A stretch of 32,996 nucleotides of DNA. Source: a virus. The stretch is from the IMG/VR virus record IMGVR_UViG_3300042691_016892, positions 1 to 32,996 of that record; one strand, given 5' to 3'. The position numbers and the translations under genes are program-made. This document shows positions 7,926 through 15,715 of the stretch, piece by piece (within the stretch, counting starts at the first letter, position 1; every line of letters begins with the position of its first letter). The notes under the pieces are model-generated. The model had not been told where the DNA came from. It saw only the letters and a program-made list of their open reading frames with translations, and made no database searches.

Positions 7926-8369
7926 ATGGCGTGGGTGGAAATCACAGAGGCGGACGTGCAAACCCGATTGGCGGGTGCCGAGCTTTCCGCATATCGCAGC
8001 GCAGCAAAGGCGTCGGGTCAGGCTGACCCGCTCTCCGAAATCATCACCGCCGTCGTCGACGAGGTGCGCGGGTATATCGCCGCTTGTGACCGGAACACAC
8101 TCGGCGCAGGCACGACGATTCCGAGCAAGCTGAAATCCGCCACGCTCAACCTCATACGCTATCGGCTCATCACGCGGTTGCCGATCGCCATTTCCGACGA
8201 GCGTAAGGAGGAGTACCGGGACGCGATCAACCTGCTGGAGCGCGTATCCGATTGCCGTTTCGCGGTCGAGGATCCGATCACAGAAAGCACCGAGACAATC
8301 GCATCGGCCAAGCCGCTTATGGGCGAGCGGACGTTGACCTATAACCGCGACAATCAGGACGGAGCATGA
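7926..8369 (+). CDS. Head-completion/adaptor protein, DUF1320 (Mu gp36-like)
   Basis: The protein has 147 residues. The opening WVEITEADVQTRLAGAEL stretch, the ADPLSEIITAVVDEVRGYI helix and the LNLIRYRLITRLP helix match DUF1320/Mu gp36 proteins, which connect the portal to the tail or close the head. The preceding hairpin and the GGAGGG at 7914-7919 suggest that translation restarts here. Its stop overlaps the next start (ATGA at 8366-8369), tying it to the fibre genes although these are normally far from head-completion genes. Confidence 0.8.
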   Translation: MAWVEITEADVQTRLAGAELSAYRSAAKASGQADPLSEIITAVVDEVRGYIAACDRNTLGAGTTIPSKLKSATLNLIRYRLITRLPIAISDERKEEYRDAINLLERVSDCRFAVEDPITESTETIASAKPLMGERTLTYNRDNQDGA

Positions 8370-10312
8370 CAACAACCGCACGCTGGATCGCTTGGCTGTT
8401 TCTCCCGGCGATGATATTCGCGCAGACGCCGCTGGATATCCGGACCATCACGCGGACAAACAACATCCAAGACACGCGGACCAAGCCGCTGGTCTCGTGG
8501 TATCAGGGTGAAAAGGTTCAATATGACCTGTTCATCCGCAGCAACACGAACGCCGTGTACGTTCCATCGACCGCCGTTCCGATCTGGTATGCGACGGATG
8601 ACACGCTCACGAACTATTTCCTGTTCTGGACAGGGACCGTCATAAACGCCGCAGGAGGGCATGTCCGCTTTGTTCTGCCGTCGGAGTATAGTGCGTTGAC
8701 GGTCAAGACCTACGAGGCGGCTACGGTCATTTATGACGGACTGCCGAGCAATCAGCCGCCGCGCATCGTGGGCGATAGGTTGCAGGCTCGCGTCCTGTGG
8801 TCGCCGCACTACTCCGGCATCTACCGAGGGCCGATCGCCAACCTGACCAACTACCCGCTGGACTCCGGGACGGTCGTTTTCCCGTCGTTCTGGTCGCAGT
8901 ACAAGCCGGACATCCTCGCGCAGCTCAACCTCGACACGAACACGATCACGGGAATCATCACCAACAACACGCTAACGTCCAACGCTCTGGTCGCCGCTGT
9001 GGGGGTCGAGTCTAGCCTACGGGTCGGACTCGAGGCAGCGGTCACATCTTGGCAGGTAAAAGCGCAGGCGGATTTGTCCTACGTATCCAACCTCGCGGAG
9101 ACTGCGACCAGCATCAACTCGGCGCAGGCGGCAAACGCGATCGACCTGTCGAATCGGATAGTCACGGCGCAGGCGACTGGGGATCTCGCGTACTTGGTCG
9201 GGACCGCAGGCAGCAACCTAGCGTACACGGCGAATACGGTTGCGGTTTCGGCGCAGACGACGGGAACGGTAGCATGGACGCGGATCCTGCAGGTCTCCAA
9301 TCTGGCAGCTTCGGCTCTGTCTGCGGCGCAAAACGTCAGCACGATCAACACGACTCTGGGCATGGGAACAAACCGCATCGCGTTTGACCAAGGCAGCCTC
9401 GATATCGTGTACGACAAGTTCGCCTATTGGAGCATTCGGTCGACGCTCTCCGGCGTAACGACGCACCTCATGCCGACGTATGGTGAGCTGCAAGCGGGAT
9501 CCATGATGAGCATAATCGACACGAACGGGGAAGTCGCCTACGGGCCAACGCGCAACGCATACGCGCTCACCAACTTCTCGTTTTTCGTCGTTGGCTCGGC
9601 CATACAGATCGAGCAGAACGAAACTGGCGCATATTGGAACGTGCAGAACGTCGCGACTGGTTCCCCTGTGTACGTGGAGGCCGATCCGAAATGGACTGCC
9701 GTGTCCAACTCGATTGCGCTTGGCATCATCACGGCGAACACCGCAGTCGCTATCGCTAACGCAGCGACCACATCGGCAGCGGTTGCGCTTTCTACGGCAA
9801 ATGCGGCTACGACTACGGCGGGCGCGGCATATACTCTCGCGGCGTCTGCAGTTCCGCTCAACACTCCGGTCGGGTTCAACCGATCCTTCCCGATGACGAA
9901 TGAGCTGAACTACAGCATCGGCGCGTATGATGGTTCGTCTCCCGGATATATGGTCCTGTCGAATGCCGCTGTTGGGTTTGTGTACGTCAACCCGTGGCAG
10001 GGCAATAGCGGCGATGCGCTGATCTATGACGGCACGAACAAGCTGTGGCGGGCGGCTCCGATCACCTACGCGAACAACGCTGGAAATGCGGACCTGCTCG
10101 GAGGTATCCCGGCGGCTTCATATCTGAACGTCAGCTCATTCCAATCGACGCAGACAAACTACGCTCGTTTCGTCTCGGCGGCTCTCGCGCCTACGGGGTC
10201 AACTGCTTCCGGCGTCAACGGCGAGATGCGAGTCGATTCAACGAACCTGTACCTGTACATCGGGCGGAGCAATCGGTGGCTCCGCATACCGGGGAGTTTC
10301 TCATGGCCTTGA
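8366..10312 (+). CDS. Fibre-like structural protein 1 with signal peptide
   Basis: The protein has 648 residues. Residues 1-19 look like a signal peptide (basic start, WIAWLFLPAMIFA, then QTP). Residues ~20-150 form a beta-rich domain similar in pattern to those of the next two genes. Residues ~190-340 are Ala/Thr/Ser/Asn-rich with heptad-like TANTAV and SAQAAN repeats, as in trimeric fibre shafts. An ATGSPVYVEADPKW block follows (~residue 433). A C-terminal LLGGIPAASYL module and an MRVDSTNLYLYIG stretch near the end are common in tail-fibre tips. It is most likely a receptor-binding or head/tail fibre. Export of such a protein is unexpected. Start ATG 8366 gives the ATGA coupling. Confidence 0.8.
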   Translation: MTTTARWIAWLFLPAMIFAQTPLDIRTITRTNNIQDTRTKPLVSWYQGEKVQYDLFIRSNTNAVYVPSTAVPIWYATDDTLTNYFLFWTGTVINAAGGHVRFVLPSEYSALTVKTYEAATVIYDGLPSNQPPRIVGDRLQARVLWSPHYSGIYRGPIANLTNYPLDSGTVVFPSFWSQYKPDILAQLNLDTNTITGIITNNTLTSNALVAAVGVESSLRVGLEAAVTSWQVKAQADLSYVSNLAETATSINSAQAANAIDLSNRIVTAQATGDLAYLVGTAGSNLAYTANTVAVSAQTTGTVAWTRILQVSNLAASALSAAQNVSTINTTLGMGTNRIAFDQGSLDIVYDKFAYWSIRSTLSGVTTHLMPTYGELQAGSMMSIIDTNGEVAYGPTRNAYALTNFSFFVVGSAIQIEQNETGAYWNVQNVATGSPVYVEADPKWTAVSNSIALGIITANTAVAIANAATTSAAVALSTANAATTTAGAAYTLAASAVPLNTPVGFNRSFPMTNELNYSIGAYDGSSPGYMVLSNAAVGFVYVNPWQGNSGDALIYDGTNKLWRAAPITYANNAGNADLLGGIPAASYLNVSSFQSTQTNYARFVSAALAPTGSTASGVNGEMRVDSTNLYLYIGRSNRWLRIPGSFSWP

Positions 10313-12471
10313 AACGTCTTGCCCTCATCCTCGCGCTCGTCACCTGCTCCGCCTCGGCGCAGGTCTATACGTTCACGAACAATATCCTTTCGCTCGATCC
10401 TAACGCGCATCCGATCGACCTGCAGGATGGCTACCCCTTCACCTACACGCTCACGGCGCGGGAGAACGGCAGCGCGTACAACCTGACCGGGCTCGCGGTG
10501 CAGCAGCGGTATAGCGACACCAACGGCAACTTCCTTCTCGCCTATACCGGGACGATCATCACGGCAACCTCGGGTGTCGTGCGGATCAACGCGACGCCGA
10601 CCGCTCCGCCGTTTCTGCTCAACACGCGGTACGTCGCACGTATTCAGGCTTTCAGCGGCACGAACATGATCGCCACGCTCGCGGAGGATTACGCCGTGGT
10701 GAACGAAAACGTGTACGAGGGCGAGTTTGGATCGTTCTTCCAGACATACGCGACCAACACGGCAAGCCTCGGTATCGTCAGCGCGGCGAGCGTCACCGCA
10801 ACCGTTGTCGGCGCAGGCACCTTTTACGGCAACGGCGCACTCCTCTCCGGAGTCGCAACCGGATCGCCGCTCTATACCGTGGACCTTGCACCCTACGCGA
10901 CCGGGACACCGCTTTATGTAGAGGCGGACCCGATATGGACGGCAGCCTCGACCGGATACTTGCCGCGAGTCACGGCGGCCAGCACCTACGCGACCGGATC
11001 ACCGCTCTACAGGATCACGGCGCAGTCAATCAACCTGACCAACGCGGGCATCGAATCGGCGGACTTTCTGGATCTGGACCTTGCACCTACCGGGGCGGCG
11101 GCTGTCGGGCGGATTCAATGGGACACGGCCAACGGCACCCCGGCGGTAACGCTCACGGGCGGCAACATTACGACTCCGCTGTCGCAGCAGATGGTCGCCT
11201 ATGTGCGGAACGCAGAGACGACGACGATACAGAAGGGCGAAGTCGTGTACCTGTTCGGCGCATCTGGGGATCGGGCAACCGTCAAGCGGGCAAGCTATAC
11301 AGGCGACGCGACCAGCGCAAAGACGTTCGGGCTTGTGCTGGAGGCTATCGCGGCGAACGGACTCGGGTTTATCGGTACGCACGGAATCGCAAACAATATC
11401 GATACGTCCGCTTTCAGCGAAGGCGCGGAGCTGTGGCTTGGACTCAATGGCACGTTGCAGACCAATCGCCCGGTCGCTCCGCTGCACGGCGTCCGCATCG
11501 GCGTCGTTGAAAAGTCGAACGTCGGCGCAGGTCAAATCGCGCTGATGATCCAAAACGGCTACGAGCTGAACGAGCTGCACAACGTATTCATCAACGGCGT
11601 CACAAATGGAGACGTTCTGGCATACAACAGCGCGTCGAACCGCTGGGAGAATTACACGCCGACCGCGGCAGGCATCGCGACCGGGACGCCGCTGTACGAG
11701 GTCACGCTGACAAACTACGCAACGCTGCCGGACCTGATCGCCGTGTCGAATGTGGCGGATTCCGCGCTGTCGACGGCAAACAGCGCATCGACAACGTCCG
11801 CGCTGGCGTACGCAATCGCGGTCGTTGCATCGAACCTTGCCAAGAGCGTCGAGCCTATTGCGACAAACGCGGCGCGGGACGTTCTCGGGCTTGGCGTCGT
11901 AGTAAGCAACAACATCGCAAACCTTGTGACCGTCTCGAACACGCTGCAGAGCGTCAACACGAACTTGCTTGCGGGTATCGCGCTGGCGTCCAATGCGCTG
12001 TATATCGTGTGGACGAATCAAGAGGCGTTGCGCATCGGAGCGGACGCGAGCCTGTCGAACAACGTCGACTCGTTCAACGCAACGCTGACGACGAACCTGA
12101 CGACGGTCAGCAACTACTTCCAGACGAGCTTCACCAGCGAGGCCGCGGCACGCATCAGCGCGGATGCTGCGCTGACGGCTGCGCTCCTATCGGCGCAGGC
12201 GGATTACAGCAATCTGGTGAGCAGCGTCAACGCGGCAACGCTCGACGGCTACGACGGCGCGGACTTTACCCTGCTCACGACGTTCCAATCCTACCAGACG
12301 AACGTCATGCGTCGCGTGTTCAGCTATCCGACCAACGGGCAGATTGCAGGCACGCTCTCCGGCGTCGCGTTCACGAATGCAGGCGGGACAAACATCATCG
12401 CCTTCTATTACGAGAACGCCCGCGGGAGTGGCACGGGCGGATGGGTCGAGGTCATCGGGACGCTGAAATGA
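10303..12471 (+). CDS. Fibre-like structural protein 2 with signal peptide
   Basis: Start ATG 10303 follows GGGGAG at 10291-10296 and overlaps the previous gene by 10 bases; upstream in-frame sequence is a shadow of fibre 1. The protein has 722 residues. The first 20 are a signal peptide ending in SASA before QVY. Next is an Ig-like domain with FTYTLTARENGSAYNLTG, recalling BppU-type N-terminal domains. Several ATGSPLY/ATGTPLYVEADP repeats follow, then a fibre module with QQMVAYVRNAETTTIQKGE and ANGLGFIGTHGIA, widespread in phage fibres. An Ala/Ser/Asn-rich shaft then leads to a C-terminal cap (GYDGADFTLL, then GGWVEVIGTLK). It is probably a paralogue of its neighbours. Confidence 0.82.
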   Translation: MALKRLALILALVTCSASAQVYTFTNNILSLDPNAHPIDLQDGYPFTYTLTARENGSAYNLTGLAVQQRYSDTNGNFLLAYTGTIITATSGVVRINATPTAPPFLLNTRYVARIQAFSGTNMIATLAEDYAVVNENVYEGEFGSFFQTYATNTASLGIVSAASVTATVVGAGTFYGNGALLSGVATGSPLYTVDLAPYATGTPLYVEADPIWTAASTGYLPRVTAASTYATGSPLYRITAQSINLTNAGIESADFLDLDLAPTGAAAVGRIQWDTANGTPAVTLTGGNITTPLSQQMVAYVRNAETTTIQKGEVVYLFGASGDRATVKRASYTGDATSAKTFGLVLEAIAANGLGFIGTHGIANNIDTSAFSEGAELWLGLNGTLQTNRPVAPLHGVRIGVVEKSNVGAGQIALMIQNGYELNELHNVFINGVTNGDVLAYNSASNRWENYTPTAAGIATGTPLYEVTLTNYATLPDLIAVSNVADSALSTANSASTTSALAYAIAVVASNLAKSVEPIATNAARDVLGLGVVVSNNIANLVTVSNTLQSVNTNLLAGIALASNALYIVWTNQEALRIGADASLSNNVDSFNATLTTNLTTVSNYFQTSFTSEAAARISADAALTAALLSAQADYSNLVSSVNAATLDGYDGADFTLLTTFQSYQTNVMRRVFSYPTNGQIAGTLSGVAFTNAGGTNIIAFYYENARGSGTGGWVEVIGTLK

Positions 12472-14102
12472 TCAGGCTCGCGGTCATACTGGCGGCACTC
12501 CTGCCCGTATTCGCAGCGCGGGCGAACGTCTACAGCGTGAGCAACGACGTCGTCACGTTTACCTGCACCGACCGGACCCTGCCCGTCGATCTGCGGTACG
12601 GATTTAGGTTCACGGTCAAGGCGTATCAGGGCGCAACCGTTATCGACCTGTCAAACCGCGTCGTGCGGTATAAGGTGTTCGACCTGCGAGACGGCGTATC
12701 GGTGCAGGAATCCGAGGCGGCAGTTGACATCACGAACGACACGGCAACGGCATCGTTGACGCTCACTGGTATTCAGCCGGGCCAATACGAAGGCAAGATG
12801 CTATCATACAACACCAACGATGTGCTCGTTGCCACGCTCTCATGCGATAGGCTCGCGGTATTCTCCGAGGCGCAGAGCATCGCGTGGACGAATACGCTTC
12901 TGACTGTAACCAACCTCGGCGCGTCCGGCGGCGGCGGTGGATCAACTAGCGTGACCGTGACAAATCTTATTGTCTCGACGAACATCATCAGCGTGACCGT
13001 GACCAACACGGGCGGCGGTGGCGGCGGCTCCGGCACGCTGTCCGGCTTCAACTCGGCCACGACTGGCGGCGTGTTCCTCGTCGTCTCGAACGGCTGGGAC
13101 GCATCGATCACCAACGAGGGCAACGTGTTCACGATCACGACCGGATTGCCAAAAGGCGCGACGGGCGTCAATCAGGTGGCGACGTGGAACGGCACGAACT
13201 GGGTGGCACAGGCACTCGGCGCACCGTCTCCGACTCCATTTGTCGGGACAAACAAGATCCAATGGGCGACCGTCTGGGGCGTGACGAATACGTGGGTCGC
13301 ACCTTCGACGCAGATCCTGTTCACGGCGTGGGGCGCGGGTGGTGGCGCAGCGGCAGGCGGTGCTGGTCATGCGCGGGCGATCTGGGTCGGGTCGGCTGGG
13401 ACCGTGTTCGACATCGTGGTCGGGACGGCGGGCAACTCTACAGCAACCAACAATGGTCCTTTCAACGGATATGGAATAGATGGGGCAGGCGCAGGACGCA
13501 CCAATCACGCCAACGGAGGCGGGGCAACGTATATCGCCATCAGCGGAACCACGAATATAATATTGATCGCAGGTGGGTCGGGTGGTGGTGGAAACTCGGC
13601 AGCAATCGGAGGTCCAGGCGGTGGCTTTTATTTTGGAACCATGAATGGTGGTTCACCAACCACAACGAATATTGCATCTGGTCATGGCGCGTGGGCTTCT
13701 AATGAGTACGGACTAGCGGCAACGGCTGGTACAAACTATGCAATCACAGGTACGATCCAAAATGGATCGTATTTACGAGGAGGAAACGCATCAACAAACG
13801 GCGCAAATGTAGGACTAACTTCATGGCTTGGTGGAGGCGGAGGCGGCTGGTATGGTGGAGCTGGGGCAACAAAGACGAACGCTGCGGCTGGAACTTCTTC
13901 AGGGAATACAGGGGCAGGTGGCGGTGGCGGCCTATCGTATGCCGATACTAACTATGTCACATTCGCGCAACTCATCGCAGGACAGGCAGCGATTAGTGGC
14001 GTACCTGCGGCGCAGGATCACCCAACGTACACCGCAGGACGTGGATTAGGGAGCGCACAAAGCTCCGCAGGCGGAGCAGGCTGCGCGGGAGCAATGTGGT
14101 GA
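12468..14102 (+). CDS. Fibre/adhesin-like protein 3 with signal peptide and glycine-rich tip
   Basis: Start ATG 12468 overlaps the previous stop (ATGA). The protein has 544 residues. Residues 1-19 are a signal peptide ending FAARA before NVY. An Ig-like BppU-type domain follows (FRFTVKAYQGATVIDLSNR), homologous in layout to fibre 2. Two Gly linkers (GGGGGS at ~154 and GGGGGGSG at ~180) lead to a glycine-rich C-terminal domain with AWGAGGGAAAGG, IAGGSGGGG, GGPGGGFYFG, LGGGGGGWYGGAG and AGGGGGLSY segments. This resembles the polyglycine sandwich of T4-like gp38 adhesins. The tip-coding DNA is AT-richer (25 of 60 GC at 13621-13680, against 39 of 60 at 12901-12960), suggesting it was swapped in. 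Likely a receptor-binding adhesin. Confidence 0.8.
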   Translation: MIRLAVILAALLPVFAARANVYSVSNDVVTFTCTDRTLPVDLRYGFRFTVKAYQGATVIDLSNRVVRYKVFDLRDGVSVQESEAAVDITNDTATASLTLTGIQPGQYEGKMLSYNTNDVLVATLSCDRLAVFSEAQSIAWTNTLLTVTNLGASGGGGGSTSVTVTNLIVSTNIISVTVTNTGGGGGGSGTLSGFNSATTGGVFLVVSNGWDASITNEGNVFTITTGLPKGATGVNQVATWNGTNWVAQALGAPSPTPFVGTNKIQWATVWGVTNTWVAPSTQILFTAWGAGGGAAAGGAGHARAIWVGSAGTVFDIVVGTAGNSTATNNGPFNGYGIDGAGAGRTNHANGGGATYIAISGTTNIILIAGGSGGGGNSAAIGGPGGGFYFGTMNGGSPTTTNIASGHGAWASNEYGLAATAGTNYAITGTIQNGSYLRGGNASTNGANVGLTSWLGGGGGGWYGGAGATKTNAAAGTSSGNTGAGGGGGLSYADTNYVTFAQLIAGQAAISGVPAAQDHPTYTAGRGLGSAQSSAGGAGCAGAMW

Positions 14103-14683
14103 ACATCATTAAAGTCATAGCCTCTATTGCATTGATGGCGTCGCTTGCGCAGGCGCAGGACTACGTCTACACATTCGAGACGGCAGAGCAGGCGCAGTCC
14201 TGCCCTCCGTATGCGCGTGCGGTGAACGTGGCCGAGCGCGACCCGTACCGGAACCCTGAGTTTCGCGACGTCAACGCTCTGCTGCGGACATACGATCCAA
14301 CGAAGCAGTTCCCTCTGCTCAACGTCGAGGCGCAGACCCTGATCGCTCTCGCGGATGGCGTGTCGGGCAAGACGCTGGAGGAGATCGCCACGAAGCGGGC
14401 GCAGCTTCAACCTCTCGTCTACACGCGACCCATCGAGGCTCCGCAGGTCATCGTGGTGTCAGAGACTAACGCTTTCGGCATTGGCATTGCGGCGGATGAC
14501 GAGGGCAACCTTGTGACGTTCCGGGCGCACTCGTCACCTTATGATCCGGAGACTGCCAAGTCGAACAGGACAGCCGCGCTCGCGTCTGCTAAACTCAAGC
14601 GCGATCAGGCAAAGGCCGATATGAACGGGCAGGTTCAGAAACGGCTTGAGAACATCGAACGTCTGCTCGGAATCAGGGAGTGA
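14099..14683 (+). CDS. Exported protein of unknown function with coiled-coil C-terminus
   Basis: GTG 14099 is chosen over GTG 14096 because it forms a GTGA overlap with the adhesin stop and has GGGAG 8-12 bases upstream. The protein has 194 residues. Residues 1-20 form a clear signal peptide (NIIKVIASIALMASLAQA before QDY). The middle is unremarkable, with PRIEAP-like and GIGIAADDEGNLVTF stretches. Residues ~155-194 are a charged helix likely to coil (KLKRDQAKADMNGQVQKRLENIE). It closes the signal-peptide block and may assist assembly or anchoring of the fibres. I do not recognise a family. Confidence 0.75.
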   Translation: MNIIKVIASIALMASLAQAQDYVYTFETAEQAQSCPPYARAVNVAERDPYRNPEFRDVNALLRTYDPTKQFPLLNVEAQTLIALADGVSGKTLEEIATKRAQLQPLVYTRPIEAPQVIVVSETNAFGIGIAADDEGNLVTFRAHSSPYDPETAKSNRTAALASAKLKRDQAKADMNGQVQKRLENIERLLGIRE

Positions 14684-14685
14684 AT

Positions 14686-14973
14686 ATGACGACGCGAGAA
14701 TTGGAGTTGATGACAACCGTTGGCGCAGGCGCGTGGGCAATGGTGGCGCAGGTCGCAGAAGTACCGGACGTCTCGGTCAATGGCACCGTTGCGCTTATGA
14801 AGCAGGTCGCAACCCTTTCTCCGTCTGCCATTCTCGCATTTGCGGCGTACACGCTTTGGAAGCGTTATACGACCCGCGAGGACAAGCTGTCAGAGCTGCA
14901 GGAACGGAACATTGCAGCGTTGCAACGGGTGGCCGATGCGCTGGACCGACAGCAGGCGCAACCGCGTGCGTGA
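14686..14973 (+). CDS. Small membrane protein, possible holin
   Basis: ATG 14686 is preceded by CAGGGAG with 5-base spacing; a GTG at 14680 is the alternative. The protein has 95 residues, with a weakly hydrophobic first segment (GAGAWAMVAQVAEV), a better membrane segment SPSAILAFAAYTLW near residues 46-60, then a basic stretch and a charged, coiled-coil tail (DKLSELQERNIAALQRVADAL). One or two membrane spans plus a soluble helix, next to lipoprotein and holin genes, fit an accessory holin or antiholin. No family was identified with confidence. Confidence 0.6.
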   Translation: MTTRELELMTTVGAGAWAMVAQVAEVPDVSVNGTVALMKQVATLSPSAILAFAAYTLWKRYTTREDKLSELQERNIAALQRVADALDRQQAQPRA

Positions 14974-15212
14974 GCGGCTGGAAGTCATGCCGTGAATGCC
15001 ACGGGATCGGAACGATCAGGCCGGACCGCAAGAGCCGCGTTGTGTGTCCTGCTTGCGGTGGCGAGCGCTGGGTGTGTTGCGACGCCGGGGCGACGGTTCA
15101 ACTGGTATCCGGTGACAGAGCAGGTCGGGACCGAGCAGGGCGTCGAATGTTATTTCGGAGTCGGCAGGCAATTTTGAACAAGGAGGCAGACTATGAAGGC
15201 AAGCAACCGTAG
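14970..15212 (+). CDS. Small zinc-ribbon (CxxC...CxxC) protein
   Basis: A GTG at 14970 overlaps the upstream stop (GTGA, 14970-14973) and opens an 80-residue frame. Its N-terminal half has CRECHGIGT and, about 18 residues on, CPACGGERWVCC, the spacing of a DnaJ-type or rubredoxin-like zinc knuckle. The C-terminal half is basic and low in pattern. It runs through and beyond the lipoprotein gene in another frame and overlaps the start of the gene at 15193. The Cys pattern and GTGA coupling support it; the overlapping lipoprotein is equally well supported, so one or both may be expressed. Confidence 0.55.
   Translation: MSGWKSCRECHGIGTIRPDRKSRVVCPACGGERWVCCDAGATVQLVSGDRAGRDRAGRRMLFRSRQAILNKEADYEGKQP
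14992..15177 (+). CDS. Small lipoprotein nested out of frame in the zinc-ribbon gene
   Basis: The protein has 61 residues from GTG 14992, with GGAAG at 14980-14984. Residues 1-14 are polar and basic (SERSGRTARA), followed by ALCVLLAVASAGC: a lipoprotein signal with lipobox ASAGC (Cys at 28). The mature part is about 34 residues and ends in GVECYFGVGRQF. Size and position recall an outer-membrane spanin (Rz1-like), and the out-of-frame nesting also recalls Rz/Rz1, but the enclosing gene here is not an obvious inner-membrane spanin. It may act with the membrane protein at 15193. Confidence 0.6.
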   Translation: MNATGSERSGRTARAALCVLLAVASAGCVATPGRRFNWYPVTEQVGTEQGVECYFGVGRQF

Positions 15213-15570
15213 CGGCGAAGTGATGACCATCATGCTGGTCGGTCTAGCGTTTGGCGTGGCTGCGCTCTGGATCGATGCCTATGGTCGAGCGAACGAGCGC
15301 GCCGAGCAGGTTGGCGGCTATGTCTATACGTGGGACATGGTGAAGGAGGACCCGGTCAAGGCGGTGTCATATCCGGTTATCGGTGCCGCGGCTGGTTGGG
15401 GCGTCGGCAAGCTATTGGACGCAGGCGACGGCGGCGGCGGATCATCGCGGGACAATAACATCGAAATCGACTCCGAAGGCGGCGTGTACGTGACCGTTTC
15501 CGGCGATAGTAGCGTGCAGACGGATAGCCGCACCGACATCCGCGAGGATAACAGCCGGACGGATCGATGA
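15193..15570 (+). CDS. Membrane protein, possible inner-membrane spanin-like or virion-associated protein
   Basis: ATG 15193 follows AAGGAGG at 15180-15186. The protein has 125 residues. An N-terminal transmembrane helix (residues ~10-27, MTIMLVGLAFGVAALWI) is followed by a linker with KEDPVKAVSYPVIGAAAGWGVGKL, a second weakly hydrophobic patch. The C-terminal tail is acidic, Gly/Ser/Asp-rich and probably disordered. Its stop overlaps the next lipoprotein start (ATGA). The pairing of an inner-membrane-anchored protein with a tiny lipoprotein fits a spanin-like pair, but it lacks the long periplasmic coiled coil of Rz, so this is tentative. Confidence 0.6.
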   Translation: MKASNRSGEVMTIMLVGLAFGVAALWIDAYGRANERAEQVGGYVYTWDMVKEDPVKAVSYPVIGAAAGWGVGKLLDAGDGGGGSSRDNNIEIDSEGGVYVTVSGDSSVQTDSRTDIREDNSRTDR

Positions 15571-15707
15571 TTAGATTTCTGGCACTTGCGGTTGTGGCGG
15601 TTGTCATTCTGACAGGTTGCGCGTCGGTTGAGGTGCGCGAGCGTGACGGCTACATTGGACCGCCACGCGATGAGCGCGGCAAGCTGATTCAACCGCCGAC
15701 CTATTGA
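15567..15707 (+). CDS. Tiny lipoprotein (outer-membrane spanin candidate)
   Basis: A 46-residue frame starts at ATG 15567 (ATGA overlap). The sequence opens MIRFLALAVVAVVILTGC: a short n-region, a strong hydrophobic core and lipobox LTGC with Cys at 18. The mature part is 29 residues, charged, with GPPRDERGK and a Pro-rich end (QPPTY). Rz1-type outer-membrane spanins are short, Pro-rich lipoproteins, so this is the better o-spanin candidate of the two lipoproteins here. It lies just before the peptidase gene. Confidence 0.7.
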   Translation: MIRFLALAVVAVVILTGCASVEVRERDGYIGPPRDERGKLIQPPTY

Positions 15708-15715
15708 GGCACACC

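Noticed and set aside
12009-12470. Plus-strand frame upstream of fibre 3 in another frame of fibre 2
   Set aside because: Arg/Gln/His-rich translation typical of a shadow frame in GC-rich coding DNA; the signal peptide at ATG 12468 marks the real start.
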